The translations under genes and the position numbers were made by a program. The notes under the pieces are model-generated. The model had not been told where the DNA came from. It ran no database searches and saw nothing but the letters and a program-made list of their open reading frames with translations. A stretch of DNA of 64,000 nt from Alnus glutinosa (Eukaryota > Streptophyta > Magnoliopsida > Fagales > Betulaceae). The stretch lies in NCBI RefSeq assembly GCF_958979055.1, contig NC_084889.1, positions 33,423,951 to 33,487,950 of the forward strand, in the 5' to 3' direction. Shown in pieces: positions 12,201-22,469 of the stretch (position 1 is its first letter; every line of letters begins with the position of its first letter).

Positions 12201-12637
12201 TTGAAGCATTCTATCCAGCAAGTTCCTGTTTTTGCCAATTCTAAAGCCCAATTTGCTACGCTAAACTCACAATGCAACTGACTTTTTCTAAGAACCACAA
12301 GAGGCACCAATTAAACAGAACCCATATCCCCATTTGGACCAAAAGACATGAAAAAGCTAATAAAGCTCAAATCTTGGCCAGAATAAACAATCAAAGATCA
12401 CAAAAAATTCGATGAAGCTATGACAAAAACTTATCCTACAAAGAGAGAGAAAGAGTAACATACCTTGAGAACAATGAGCTAAAATTCTTTGACTCCCACT
12501 TGGTTTTTGATGGGGGCCCTGAAATTCAATCCAAAAAACAAAAATGAGAAACAAAAAAGGCAAAGAAGAAGAAGAAGAAGCCAAAAAAAAAAAGGTACCA
12601 TGAAAAGGAACACAGAGTCTGCAAGTCTGCAAGCCAT
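6273..12637 (-). CDS. FAD6: Plastid omega-6 (delta-12) fatty acid desaturase, 11 exons
   Basis: The enzyme desaturates oleate to linoleate on plastid membrane glycerolipids, using ferredoxin, in the chloroplast envelope. Exons on the minus strand are 12637-12599, 12518-12464, 10785-10725, 10281-10119, 9698-9555, 9396-9245, 8764-8642, 8482-8305, 7460-7342, 6657-6543 and 6434-6273 (TGA). All joins use GT-AG, phases agree, and the sum is 1311 nt (436 aa), close to known FAD6 length (about 420-450). The N-terminus [10 protein letters not shown] resembles other FAD6 transit peptides. Three histidine boxes are visible: HDCAH (160-164), HDQHH (196-200) and HIPHH (356-360). Membrane segments include the stretch around [13 protein letters not shown]. 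Exon 3 is tandemly duplicated, and the distal copy at 10989-10929 lacks a GT donor. The exon 2-3-4 joins are my inference from phase and similarity; the rest is firm. Confidence 0.92.
7683..7811. mobile_element. Foldback MITE in FAD6 intron 8
   Basis: A near-perfect inverted repeat with about 59-base arms (GCCACCAAGCTAACGGTGG at one end, CCACCTTTAGCTTGGCGG at the other) and a short loop. The same hairpin is at 28963-29098 in the FAD6 duplicate, so it predates the duplication. The transposon superfamily is not certain. Confidence 0.6.
9779..9808 (+). repeat. GA-rich microsatellite in FAD6 intron 4
   Basis: A run of GAGA repeats that is absent from the equivalent place in the duplicate at about 31 kb, where a different short sequence replaces it. 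Confidence 0.6.
10667..11074 (-). repeat. 204-bp tandem duplication spanning FAD6 exon 3
   Basis: Two adjacent units, 10667-10870 and 10871-11074, are about 95% alike. Each contains the 61-nt third exon of FAD6 plus flanking intron. The unit nearer exon 4 keeps the splice donor (ATAAT then GTTAGG on the minus strand). In the distal unit the donor GT reads TT. The partial FAD6 copy at 28.7-32.4 kb has only one unit (about 31727-31930), with an intact donor. Confidence 0.85.
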
Positions 12638-13374
12638 TCCAAGCAGAGCTGCTGAAATTCCAATTCCCAAAGGCCCCCACTCCCCTTTGAAACTCTGTGT
12701 GTCTTTGTGAGAGTGAGTGAACGTGAAAAAGATGGAGGGTCCTTAAACACCCTCGTACCTCTCTGCCTCAGCCTCCAAGTTTGGATAGATTTTCGATGTC
12801 CACCACACCATATTAGTATGCCGATTTTCAACCTTAGAAGAATAATAAAAAAAAAAAAAAAAAAAAACATTTATTAAAATTAAGAGAATTTTTTATAATG
12901 GTTGTGGAAATATTTTTTAATTCTGAGTAAAATAAAATGATAAATGTTTTTTCTTTTTTAGAATTTATATTTTAAATTGTTTGTTAATGATTTTAAAAAC
13001 ACAAAAGTGCCATCAAAAGATTCAAAACTGTTATAAAACCAGGAAAAAAGTTTCAATCATTTTGCACATATTCTTTTAGAATAATATGACATAAAAAGTT
13101 TAAAGAATATTGGTGCAATTGTTCAAAATATATACATAGCGTGTATCACATTTCACGCAAAACTCGTTTCATTTCATACGTGATATTTATGTAACATATT
13201 CATAGCATGAATTGCGTGAGACATTTCTCTTATGGGTGGATACTGGATAGGGAGCCCACTTGGTTAATTTGTCAAATGAGAAACGTGGCATGATTCCCAT
13301 CTCATAAAGTTAGTCTTATATTTAGATCCAATCAATGAATTAAGAGAGTTAATTTTTACATTAATTCTTTATTT
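12638..13374. promoter_or_regulatory. FAD6 5' leader and upstream region
   Basis: Immediately upstream (in gene orientation) of the FAD6 start is a purine- and pyrimidine-skewed leader to about 12780, then AT-rich DNA with a poly-A run at 12849-12867. No TATA box could be assigned with confidence, and no other gene is visible. Confidence 0.35.
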
Positions 13375-13800
13375 TGAAAGTGAGCTTTATATAACATTCA
13401 CACCCGGCAAGCCAAAAGTTATTTTAGACTAACAGAGATGCAAATTTGAGTAAAAATGTAGGCGCATCTTCTGGTTATTTTAGCTCAAAAATTGGTGGTG
13501 ATGACGCAGCTCAAGAAAAAAAAAATTAAAAAAAAAAAAACCTCATTATAGGACATGTACATGACTTTGAAATGTAAGTGCTTTGATTAAAATTAAAAAT
13601 AAAAGGCTAATTTTTTTAGTTAAAAAAAAATGTATTGAATCGAATGTAAATGCTTTAAGTGATTTTATATAGCTTTAATTATAAATTAATTAGGTGATTT
13701 AAAATGATAGTACAAACATTACTACCACTTTCTTTGGTCACGTCAATTTGTGGTGTCCAACACTTTTGGACAAAACCCCATGTGCACAACATGGGTCAGA
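13375..13800. repeat. FAD6 upstream segment that recurs next to the FAD6 duplicate
   Basis: This block, containing TTCACACCCGGCAAGCC and a run near CTAACAGAGATGCAAATTTG, recurs in the same orientation at about 28300-28733. There it is joined directly to sequence from FAD6 intron 8/exon 9. It marks one side of a rearranged segmental duplication. Confidence 0.7.
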
Positions 13801-13974
13801 GCAATTTGGACGCAAATATTATGTTCCTGTGACAATCATATGAATATATACTCAATTGTGGTTCCGTTTATTAATTTTTTAAAGAAAAAATTATTTAAAA
13901 AGTGTTTTGAAGTGGTTTAAATATAAAAATAGTTTAAATATTTTATATTTGGAGTTGTTTTATTAGGGGAAGAG

Positions 13975-14170
13975 TAATGCTACGTAAGAAATGATTCATT
14001 TCTTTCCATAATTCTTCTCATATCCTCATATTTTTCAAAATTGCCATTAAATTTATGAGGCCTATGCGTATCCCTTACATGGCCACACAATTTAATAATA
14101 ATTTTAAAAATTAGAAAGATGAGAAAAGGACTAAGGAGTAGAAAATAATGCATAGCACACATCTTTCTTC
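13975..14170. mobile_element. MITE-like repeat, second copy near 50975-51150
   Basis: AGTAATGCTACGTAAGAAATG opens a segment whose body (AAATGATTCATTTCTT, CAAAATT.TTATT.AATTT, AATGATAATTTTAAAAA, GGACTAGGG and similar phrases) recurs near 50975-51150. The two copies differ considerably. Termini are not clean enough to give a target duplication. Confidence 0.4.
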
Positions 14171-14597
14171 CTGGGAGTCGTGTTGAGCTTCTAATCCACA
14201 ACAGACACAAGACAAGAAGATGTTTTTCATCAAATAGTTTATATATATATATTAAACTTAAAAATGAATAGATTAAGTAAGAAGAACATTCAACTCATTT
14301 TGAAAAATAAAAATAAAAATAATAAAAAAAAACCTTTGTCCTTCGAGTAAAACCAAAATACATTACACATTTTCTTTTAGTCATTGATCAAACGAGGTTT
14401 TGCCATATGAATCTAATACCAAGAAATCAACTAGGGACATAGCTAAAAGCTCTTATAGGTAAGGGCTAGATGCCAAACAAATTTGTTGGTAAGAGTTAGT
14501 AGGTTAAATTTTTATTTTTTACCTAATTTTTTTTTTCTTTTTTAAAATTGAGGGGGGAGGGGATCTCGAAATCCATCCCTGAAGTCAGCACTATTCC

Positions 14598-14845
14598 TGA
14601 ACTAGGAATAATATCCTTGATATACCTTTATCACGTTTCATATTAGGCATGTATTTCTATAAGAGTTGTTTGATTGATGACCTAACTTTAATTTTCCTTA
14701 GGAATGTTGTAATAGCTTCTCTATTTAAAGGTTGTTGTGTTATGAATAAATGAAATAAGAATCAAAATCAACATTGTGTTGTGAAATTTAAGTTCTTTCT
14801 AATAACTTAAATTATCCCGTTACGTAATAATTTGGTATAAGATCC
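14598..14845 (+). mobile_element. Ty1/copia-like LTR relic with primer-binding-like site (fossil)
   Basis: An LTR-like stretch with TATTTAAAGG and a downstream GAATAAATGAAATAAG block is followed at about 14831-14845 by a sequence resembling the initiator-methionine tRNA binding site (TGGTATCAGAGC) that follows copia 5' LTRs. No internal coding region is recognisable downstream. It is a broken, probably old remnant. Family assignment rests on general LTR layout, so confidence is modest. Confidence 0.4.
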
Positions 14846-15385
14846 AAACACTGTATCACGGATTCGAGTTTTTAAAAAGGCGAGATATGAGATGAATTAA
14901 AATATTGATAGATTAGTGGAGCCTGGGATGTGGAGATTGAGTGGAAGTGCATAAGCGTCTTCTGTTTGGGCTTTTATGACTGGTTTTTCTGTTTTGAGTT
15001 TCCTTCTTTCTTTTTAACGGTGTGTTGGGGTGCATGTCTTGGTGTCTGTCGATGATGGTTGATTGGGTGATATTGGTGGTGGCGTAAGTTCTGTGCATCG
15101 TGATTGTTATGGAAAACAATCAAAACTCAAGATTGATTGAGAAGAGAGTGAAAAGAGAGAGTAGAAATAAGCTCGGGAAAGAGAGGAAAACAGGGGAGAA
15201 ATGAGACGTGAGGGAGACCACATTTGTTCAATTTTCTCAAATCATGGTAACCTACCGAATACAATTAAAAAACTAGGATTAAATAGACCATGGATTAAAG
15301 GTTAACCCTAATCATAATGATTCTAAAATAACTGAAAGTCAACCTCTTATAAAAAAGTAATAAATAAAAAATAAAACAAGACACA

Positions 15386-16475
15386 AAAATACAAAGCCCA
15401 TTGCATCATTGTTGGGTGGTTCCTTGGGTGCATCCCATCGAGAAATGTTTCTACCCATCTCTTGCAGCAACTCATGCATAATTATTGTGTCAAACTTATC
15501 AATAGATATGAGAGACTTATCCACGAGCACTTTAATACTATCATTTACAGACAAACCATACTTGTCTACTCCTTTAGTGACATTACCTATATTTTGTCCT
15601 TTGAACGAGCACGCAATGTCAATGATTTTTTTTTTCTCAGTGTCCATCAACCCATCATAACTTACTTTAAGTATTTTATGAATATTTTTACTACGAAGCT
15701 TTTTATACCTATCCAATGCACTTTCCCATTCAAGCAACTTTTTGCCAAATAGATCCGAGCCCATTACTATTAAAGCCAGTGGAAGGCCCCATGCATAACG
15801 TATTATTGCACGTTCTGTGAGTTTGATCCTCAAAATTCTCGATAGGTTTGTCACTTCCGAGGGCATTCCATCTAAAGAGTTGAAGAGCTTCATTGTGATT
15901 CAACTCATTCACTTGATATGTTAAATCAATTCCATGTGGACGAAGCAAATGTTTATCTTTTGTTGTTATGATGATTTTACTTCCTAAACCAAACCAATCA
16001 TCTTTTCCAGCTAGCTTTTCTAATTGGATTGAACAATTCACATCATCAAGAACTAGAAGTACACTTAAACTATGAAGCTTCTGCTTTATCAAAGTAATTC
16101 CTTTATCAACATCGTCAATCATTACACTACTTGAGTTTTCTAAGATCTTAGAAAGAAGTTTTTCTTGCAAATGGATCACACCGTTCTTTTGGCTACAAAC
16201 TTCTCTAATATTTTAAAGAAAACAACTACCTTCAAACCGAGAAGCAATCAAGTTGTAGATAGCTTTGGCGATAGTTGTCTTACCAGTTCCACTAGTTCTA
16301 TAGATCCCTACCATGCATGTAATGTCAATATTCTTCTCCATACCTAAAAGTGACTTCACATCTTGTAGATGAGACTATAATCCAACGGGATGCTGGGCAA
16401 CTTGGAAGTATGTCTTGCTTACCAATATTGAATTCACCCATTCAATAATTTCTTGAATAAATTCAACTTCATTCC
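15386..16475 (-). pseudogene. TNL relic E: degenerate NB-ARC exon
   Basis: The minus strand matches exon 2 of TNL-A, -B and -C. It starts after an acceptor with NEVEFIQEIIEWVNSILV, then TCMVGI and GTGKTTIAKAIYN (P-loop, first glycines changed), LLVLDDV (kinase 2), GSKIIITTKDKHLL (RNBS-B), GLPLAL, and MHELLQEMGR at the MHD position. The frame is broken by an early in-frame stop after HPVGL near 16376 and by several frame changes. Similarity fades by about 15410. No TIR exon is found upstream and no LRR exon downstream. It lies back-to-back with TNL-A, starting about 4 kb from it. The family is certain and the gene is non-functional. Confidence 0.85.
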
Positions 16476-16671
16476 TATCAATACAAAAAGATGATAAAAA
16501 AAGAAAAAAAAAATCTAATGAGTTACTTTAATTCACAATAAAAAGAAAAGGAATATGATCTAGTTACAATGATTTGATTTTTTCTCCATAACCAATGACA
16601 ATGGTATGCTATGATATATGAAAGGGATAATCTTCCCCTCCCTAAATCCCAATTCTCCTACCGACTACGAG

Positions 16672-16850
16672 GAGTAATTCTAGAAGTCACTTTTGTATCA
16701 TTTTTGTTTCTCCAAAAAAGATGTGACATAAAAATCACCACTTGATCAAAATTCAGTAGTGATCAATCAAAAGCTTAATGGTGATTTTAAACGCCACATT
16801 ATTCTTGAAGGGATACAAGAATGATAAAAAAGTGACTTTTAGGATTACTT
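16672..16850. mobile_element. Mutator-type MITE with 9-bp target duplication
   Basis: Terminal inverted repeats GAGTAATTCTAGAAGTCAC and GTGACTTTTAGGATTACTT match the MITE at 29479-29660. Flanking 9-mers GACTACGAG (16663-16671) and GAATACGAA (16851-16859) agree at 7 of 9 positions, as expected for an aged Mutator-like insertion. It lies in what was intron 1 or the upstream region of relic E. Confidence 0.7.
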
Positions 16851-16859
16851 GAATACGAA

Positions 16860-19470
16860 TCTTCCCATTACTTTTATAAAATAGGCTCAAAAAATGCCAA
16901 TTATCTAATATGCGAATAGTAAATAATAACTTTCAAAATATGATCTTAAAGTAAATGAAAACTCTATCGAATTTAAAATTCTTTCTGATAACATAAAAAA
17001 AATGAGCAGGAAGAGATTCAGAGTAATTAAACTGTTTAAAATAATGGAAGGAATTATGTATTAAACATATATGTAGGACTAAAAAGAAAAGTAAGCGGTA
17101 GAAAACCATACATGCCCCAACAAATGGAAAGATCAATTTTCAATATGTTAGGTAATGAATAAGTTATTTAAGCAAATTATACCGTCTAAAACAAAAGAAT
17201 GGGTTAAGTTCAATTAATTCTTGAATAAAATTTAAAAGATTAATTACAAGTAGAAAATTTTAAATGTAAAATAGTTCACATGCATGAAAACAGGTGTATA
17301 TCGATGTACTATAATCATCCGGTAAAAAAAAAAAAGAACTACTATTATAATCCTTGATCTTTTATCATTTTTTTTTTTAAAAAAAAATATTAAAATTTTA
17401 AAAAGTATCAATTTAAGATCCATCCACAAAGGTATTAATTCCATTTCGACGCAAAACATTATGTAGATTAACATTAAAATTGTTGCGGATATCTCCGCCT
17501 ATAAAACTCAAAAACACATGATAAATCCATGAATGGATGGGCATGGAAGAAGTCATCCGTCATCGCTCTATGTATGCAACCAGAAACGGCTCTATTTAAA
17601 GTTGAATAGAGAAGAACGTGCCCACACAGCACGCGGATGTGAAATGACATCCACCCCAACTGATTGTTTTGCAATTCTACCATTTGAAGTTGACCATTAT
17701 ATTTATATTCCACCATTTTTGTTTGAAAAAAATCTTCGCTGGGACACTTCTTTCATAGTGGTCCTAAACCGAGTGGAAATTAATGGCCATTCAAACGCCT
17801 TAATTGAGAAGATTGGTTGATATTTTCAAGGCTAAAGAAAAATGAGCAACTTCTTGACAACTTCCTACTGCCTTTCAAGAACATGCATGGAAAATTCGAA
17901 TGAATGGGATCAATAAGATGGACGTTCAACTTTGGTTAGGGTCATAATTTGAGCCCCACAAGAAGGCACTCCATTATCAACTGGGACCAAAGAGAAAAAA
18001 TGAAGAAAAATGACCAACTTCTTGGCAACTCCTGCTGCCTTTCAAGAACATTCATGGAAAATTGCAATGAATGGGATCTAATAATTAACGCGTTTATTAT
18101 TAGATTATATGCTTTTTAATACTAGAGGTTAAAAAAAAAAATGGCAAGTTATATCTATATTTTTTAAACTATAATTATTATTATTATTTTTTATATTTTT
18201 AATTATAGTTATAATTTTATCATGCCCCTGTAAACTAAAATTTTAGCTCTACTACAGTTTATGATGATGGGATTAGCTGATTAATTGAGATAGATATTCC
18301 ATTTTTTTTTTTTTTTTTTTTTTCGTTAGTTGAAAATATGATAAAAGACTTCTTATATTGACAGTAAAACTAAGGAAAAATTATACTTAACCCTCATTGA
18401 ACTTCTATTATATTTATAACTACTCTTTAAACTTCAAAAACGTACTTCCAATTTAGTATATTTATATTTCAATTTCACCAATCCAGTAGTAATTTCCGTT
18501 AAATCGTAACGGAGTGATGTCAAAATTCTAAAAACATCCTTAATTTGTTTTAAGAAAAGAAGATAAAATAAAAAAAAAAACTTAAAAGATAAATATACTA
18601 AATAAAAAAAATTTAAAACATAGGAAAATAATTATAAAAGGGATAACAACTAAAAGAGATTAAGTCGGGGTGTGCGTTTTGTTTGAGTGTCAAAAACAGG
18701 GTGTGTGGGTGGACAATTTTTGTTAGCGTCGGTCGTGGCTAATTTCGTGTCAATGGGAAGGGAAAATTGCAAAATTAATTCATGTGATGAGGATTAATTG
18801 CAAAATCTTTGAAAGTCTACACTGACTCCATCCTTCAAAGTAATTTAATGATCTTTGTTACGTACAAGCACCTTTAATTGACTCGTGATTGCCAATATGA
18901 CAAAATATCATACTAAAGTTTGGCATCGAGAGATATTTGTAATCCAAGTTCATAAGAATTGATTTTGTATTTATTTACTTTTTATTTTTGTAAAAAACGG
19001 GAGGATTAGAAAAATAAACTCCTTTGTACTTTGATGTGTTCCAACCCTAATTGGAACTCATTAGTATGAATTTTCATTTCAACGCTTGTGAATTATACAA
19101 TTGTATTCATCAACCCCTGAACTTTTAAACGTTTCGAAATGACTACTCTTAAAGTTTAAAAACTCTCAATTTTACCTTTCGAACTTCTAATTTGTTGTAA
19201 TGTTCCCCCTACCTTAAGTTTTGACATTAAATCAGATAGCAAAAGAGGTGAAATGACCTTTAAATTCTTAAAAATTTTATAAAATTTTAAATTTACTCTT
19301 AATTTCAAATTTTTAAAAATTAAAAACTTATTTATTTTTTTTTATTTTTAATAAAAAGAAAGGTTAAAAAAAAAAATTCCAATATACTAAATTGAGAATT
19401 TTAAATTTTTGAACAAATTCAACAAAATTATTTGGAAATGAGTTTGGCGTTAATTTGCAGGTAGCAGAAA
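16860..19470. other. Non-coding interval between relic E and TNL-A
   Basis: AT-rich DNA with poly-A/T runs (17325, 17375, 18301-18323). Block 17640-17830 (CACCCCAACTGATTGTTTTG to CCTTAATTGAGAAG) recurs at 46500-46690, 58595-58795 and partly at 55940-56080. Segments 18375-18560 and 19060-19240 contain text such as TCCGTTAAATCGTAACGG, shared with 37350-37450 and 55060-55260. This is an old dispersed repeat that I cannot classify. No gene is seen. Confidence 0.45.
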
Positions 19471-19480
19471 ACTCCGAGCT

Positions 19481-19487
19481 GGTCAAA
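19481..19487 (-). promoter_or_regulatory. W-box in the displaced TNL-A promoter
   Basis: GGTCAAA on + reads TTTGACC on -, a WRKY-binding W-box core. It lies in a GAGCTGGTCAAAGTC block conserved upstream of all three plus-strand TNLs. Here it is about 1.07 kb from the start codon because of an insertion, against about 0.17-0.18 kb in TNL-B and TNL-C. Confidence 0.5.
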
Positions 19488-19552
19488 GTCCGTCTTGTTT
19501 TAATCCCATCAACATTTCACGTTCACATTTCTATTCGGAAAATGTTAGATTT

Positions 19553-19818
19553 ACAACATCAATACAACAACTGCACAATAATCCCTCACATGAGAGTGGG
19601 TCGGGGAGTGATAGTTGTACACCAAGTGTACAACAAATGCACAACACCCCTTCACAAGAGATGGGCCCCACAGTGTGTGGGGGCCACCCCTTGTGAAGGG
19701 GTGTTGTACATTTGTTGTACACTTGGTGTACAACTATCATTATTCGAGTGAGTCTCACATACTGAGGCCCACCTTCATGTGAGGGGTTGTTGTGCAATTA
19801 TTATATTGGTGTTGTACA
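19553..19818. mobile_element. Long-hairpin MITE in the TNL-A upstream region
   Basis: A large inverted repeat: TACAACACCAATATAATAA-like right end against TTACAACATCAATACAACA at the left. The arms repeat GTTGTACACCAAGTGTACAAC and CACCCCTTCACAAG toward a central GGGCCCCACAGTG loop. It can fold almost along its full length. Other plus-strand TNL promoters lack it. Confidence 0.65.
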
Positions 19819-20172
19819 AGAATCAAATCCCTTTCCACTCTCACTTATTCCACATTGACTCAGAAAAGCAAACGCGGTATAGACAGAGGTGGCCCACTTC
19901 AAGAAAGATGGTAGGAAAGTGCATGTACCGAGTTTCGCGGAGCTTTCTTCATCTTCATCTTCTTCTTCTTATGGTCCCTTCTCTCTCACTTTCCCTCCTC
20001 GATCTGAACCTAAAATCTCTATTTCTGGTTACCCAGAAATCCTAATCCAAGTTCTCTGCCATCATTTTGTTGACATCCCCACATTTCTCACTTCTCTCCA
20101 AATATTACCCCACAAACCACGATTTCTTTCCCAAATTAAACTTCACCCACCATCCCTCTCTATCTACCACCC

Positions 20173-20290
20173 ATGGGCCAAAGCTTCAGTACCGTGATAC
20201 CACGAAGCTTGAAGCGGAAGCGGGAGCCTGATTCTGAGGACCAAAACCAGGCTCGCAAGGTTGTCGTCGTCCAAGTACCAAACAAAGAAG
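20173..20290 (+). pseudogene. Orphan first exon (starts MGQSFSTVIPRSLKRK) captured upstream of TNL-A
   Basis: ATG at 20173 opens 39 codons ending at a good splice donor (GAAG then GTACTG). It starts MGQSFSTVIPRSLKRKREPD and continues with a Lys/Arg-rich and Val-rich tail. It is preceded by a pyrimidine-rich leader (about 19960-20170) typical of a 5' UTR. No downstream exon follows; the TNL-A promoter resumes by about 20425. The Gly at position 2 and the KRKR run suggest possible myristoylation or nuclear targeting, but I do not recognise the gene. It is probably a fragment of an unrelated gene inserted here. Confidence 0.5.
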
Positions 20291-20585
20291 GTACTGTTTT
20301 CAACCATTTAAAACTTTACACTTTCTAACTTCAACTACAATCCAACTCTCTTTCTGCTTTTTTTTTTTTGCCTTGTTTCAATATTAATGTTAGAGGAATT
20401 ACGGTTTCTGGTACGAATTTCTTGTTGCCATTTTTCTTTTGATTATTATTATGATGCAACGCGGCATCCACTTTATTGTACGTATTTATTTAATTAACTA
20501 ATTAAGAAGCCATTCTCTCTCTATTTTATCTACTAACTACTACTCTTACAACTTCGTCCATGGCCATGGCCTCTCACCCAGCTTC

Positions 20586-20627
20586 CTCTTCCTCTTCCTC
20601 TTCCTCTTCCTCTTCCTCTTCCTCTTC
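20586..20627 (+). repeat. TCTTCC coding microsatellite (poly-Ser tract)
   Basis: The TIR exon of TNL-A begins with about 16 serines from a TCTTCC-type hexamer repeat. TNL-B has about 10, and TNL-C has an F-interrupted version. It lies just ahead of the TIR domain. Confidence 0.8.
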
Positions 20628-21114
20628 TCGATGGGATGCATTCTTGGGTTTTAGAGGCGAAGATACTCCCACAAATTTTACTGCTCATCTATACACAGCT
20701 TTGGGTCGAAACGGAATCAACACCTTCATGGACGACAAGCTTAGAAGCGGAGACGAAATTTCACCGGCGCTTCTCAAAGCCATTGAAGAGTCTGAGATTT
20801 CAATCATTGTACTTTCTAAAAACTACGCATCATCCCGATGGTGCTTGGATGAGCTAAAAAAGATCCTCGACTGTAGAAAAACAAGGGGCCAACAGGTTTT
20901 ACCGTTGTTCTACGACGTAACTCCTGCAGAAGTACGTCATCAAACCAAAACTGTTAAGGAAGCATTCGCTCAACTTGAAAAACGGTACAAAGATGATGAT
21001 AAGAAGGTGAATATGTGGAAGTCAGCCCTGGCGCAAGTGGCCAATTTGTCAGGAATGACTTTGGAGAACAGGTATTTCTAATCACTCTTCTAGACTTTTT
21101 TTCTTCTAATAAGG

Positions 21115-21582
21115 CACTACAAAAAAACCCTACCATTTGCTGCGTGTCTACAGTAGTTGTTACTGTAGACACGCGGCCAAATAGCCACGTGTCTTCGTGA
21201 CAAGTGGCTATTTTTACATGAAAAACGAGTGGCCACGTGTATTTATTACACGTGTCCAAGTGGCCACGTGTATAAAATACACGTGGCCAAATGGACGCGT
21301 GTATAAAATACAAGTGGCCACTTGGACACGTATATCTGTACACGTGTTCATTTGGCCACGTGTATTAATACACGCGTCCAAGTGGTCACGTGTATTTTAT
21401 ACACGCGTCTATTTGACCATGTGTATTTTATACACGTGGCTAACTGTTTTTAGAAATTTGTACACTATATATATATATATAATAAGAAATATATTTAAAC
21501 TATACCAAATTTGGCCACGTTGCCCAATTTGTGCAGGTAGGCGCGCGGGACAATTCCCGCTCACCCACCTGCCATTACTTTG

Positions 21583-21642
<60 letters not shown>

Positions 21643-21673
21643 TATACTTGGATATAACAATTCCTCCGTCAGT

Positions 21674-21721
<48 letters not shown>

Positions 21722-21896
21722 TCCATCACTGCACCGGCCACCGGCCTTCTCTCTCTCAGTGTTCTCTCTCTCTCTCCCTCGCTCTTTCTCTAGCTCTCTC
21801 TCTCCCTCGCTCCTTCTCTCTCTCTCTCTGTTCTCGCTCGCGCTCTCTCTCTCTCTCTCTCCGTCACTGCACCACCGGCCTTCTCTCTCTCTCAGT

Positions 21897-21933
<37 letters not shown>

Positions 21934-22451
21934 CTCTCTCTCTCTCTCACCCTCGCTCTCTCTCTCCATGTCCGTACGTCCAACTAAAAAAAGAATTTAA
22001 CAAAAATAAGAAACAAGAAAAAAAAAATTAAAAAGGAATTTAACAAAAAAAAAAAAGAAATTAAATGAAAAAGAAATTAACAATAATTAATTAATTAATT
22101 AATTAACAATTAAATTAATTAATTTTAAAAAAATAAATTTCTAAAATTTGTCACGTGTATATTAGTACACGTGACTGACAGTTAGCCACGTGTATTTATA
22201 TACACGTGGCTAACTGTTAGCCACGTGTATATAAATACACGTGGCTAACTGTCAGCCATGTGTTTTACTGTACACGCGGTCACTTGGCCACGTGTTTTAC
22301 TGTACACGCGGCCAATTGTACAATTAGCTACACCCGGATCAAACACGCGCGGAACACATGGCCAATGACTTGTGGCCAACTGTTAGCCACGTGTACAGTG
22401 TCCGTACACGTGGCGAAATGTGCGTGGCCAACTGCATGTTTTTTTGTAGTG
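21115..22451. mobile_element. Complete non-autonomous CACTA transposon in TNL-A intron 1
   Basis: 1337 bp, bounded by CACTACAAAAAAA and TTTTTTTGTAGTG and flanked by the 3-bp target duplication AGG (21112-21114 and 22452-22454). Removing the element and one AGG recreates TAATAAGGGGAGGACTT, the sequence in intron 1 of TNL-B and TNL-C. Subterminal zones (21140-21440 and 22140-22440) hold many inverted CACGTG-centred repeats. The interior has AT (21584-21637) and CT (21675-21966) microsatellites and no transposase. Intact ends and an exact duplication point to a recent insertion. Confidence 0.95.
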
Positions 22452-22468
22452 AGGGGAGGACTTGTACT

Positions 22469-22469
<1 letters not shown>

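Noticed and set aside
12489-12870. ORFs around FAD6 exons 1-2 rich in Phe or Lys/Arg
   Set aside because: Low-complexity poly-A/T and GAA-repeat translation; only the short spliced exons resemble FAD6.
14913-15119. Short minus-strand ORF with Thr/His-rich sequence
   Set aside because: No recognisable family, and it lies in a region of repeat remnants; not enough to call a gene.
19889-20197. 102-codon ORF with Ser run upstream of TNL-A
   Set aside because: It overlaps the pyrimidine-rich leader of the orphan exon in another frame; the Ser run comes from TCT repeats.
21648-22031. Ser/Leu-rich ORF in the CACTA interior
   Set aside because: Pure translation of a CT microsatellite.
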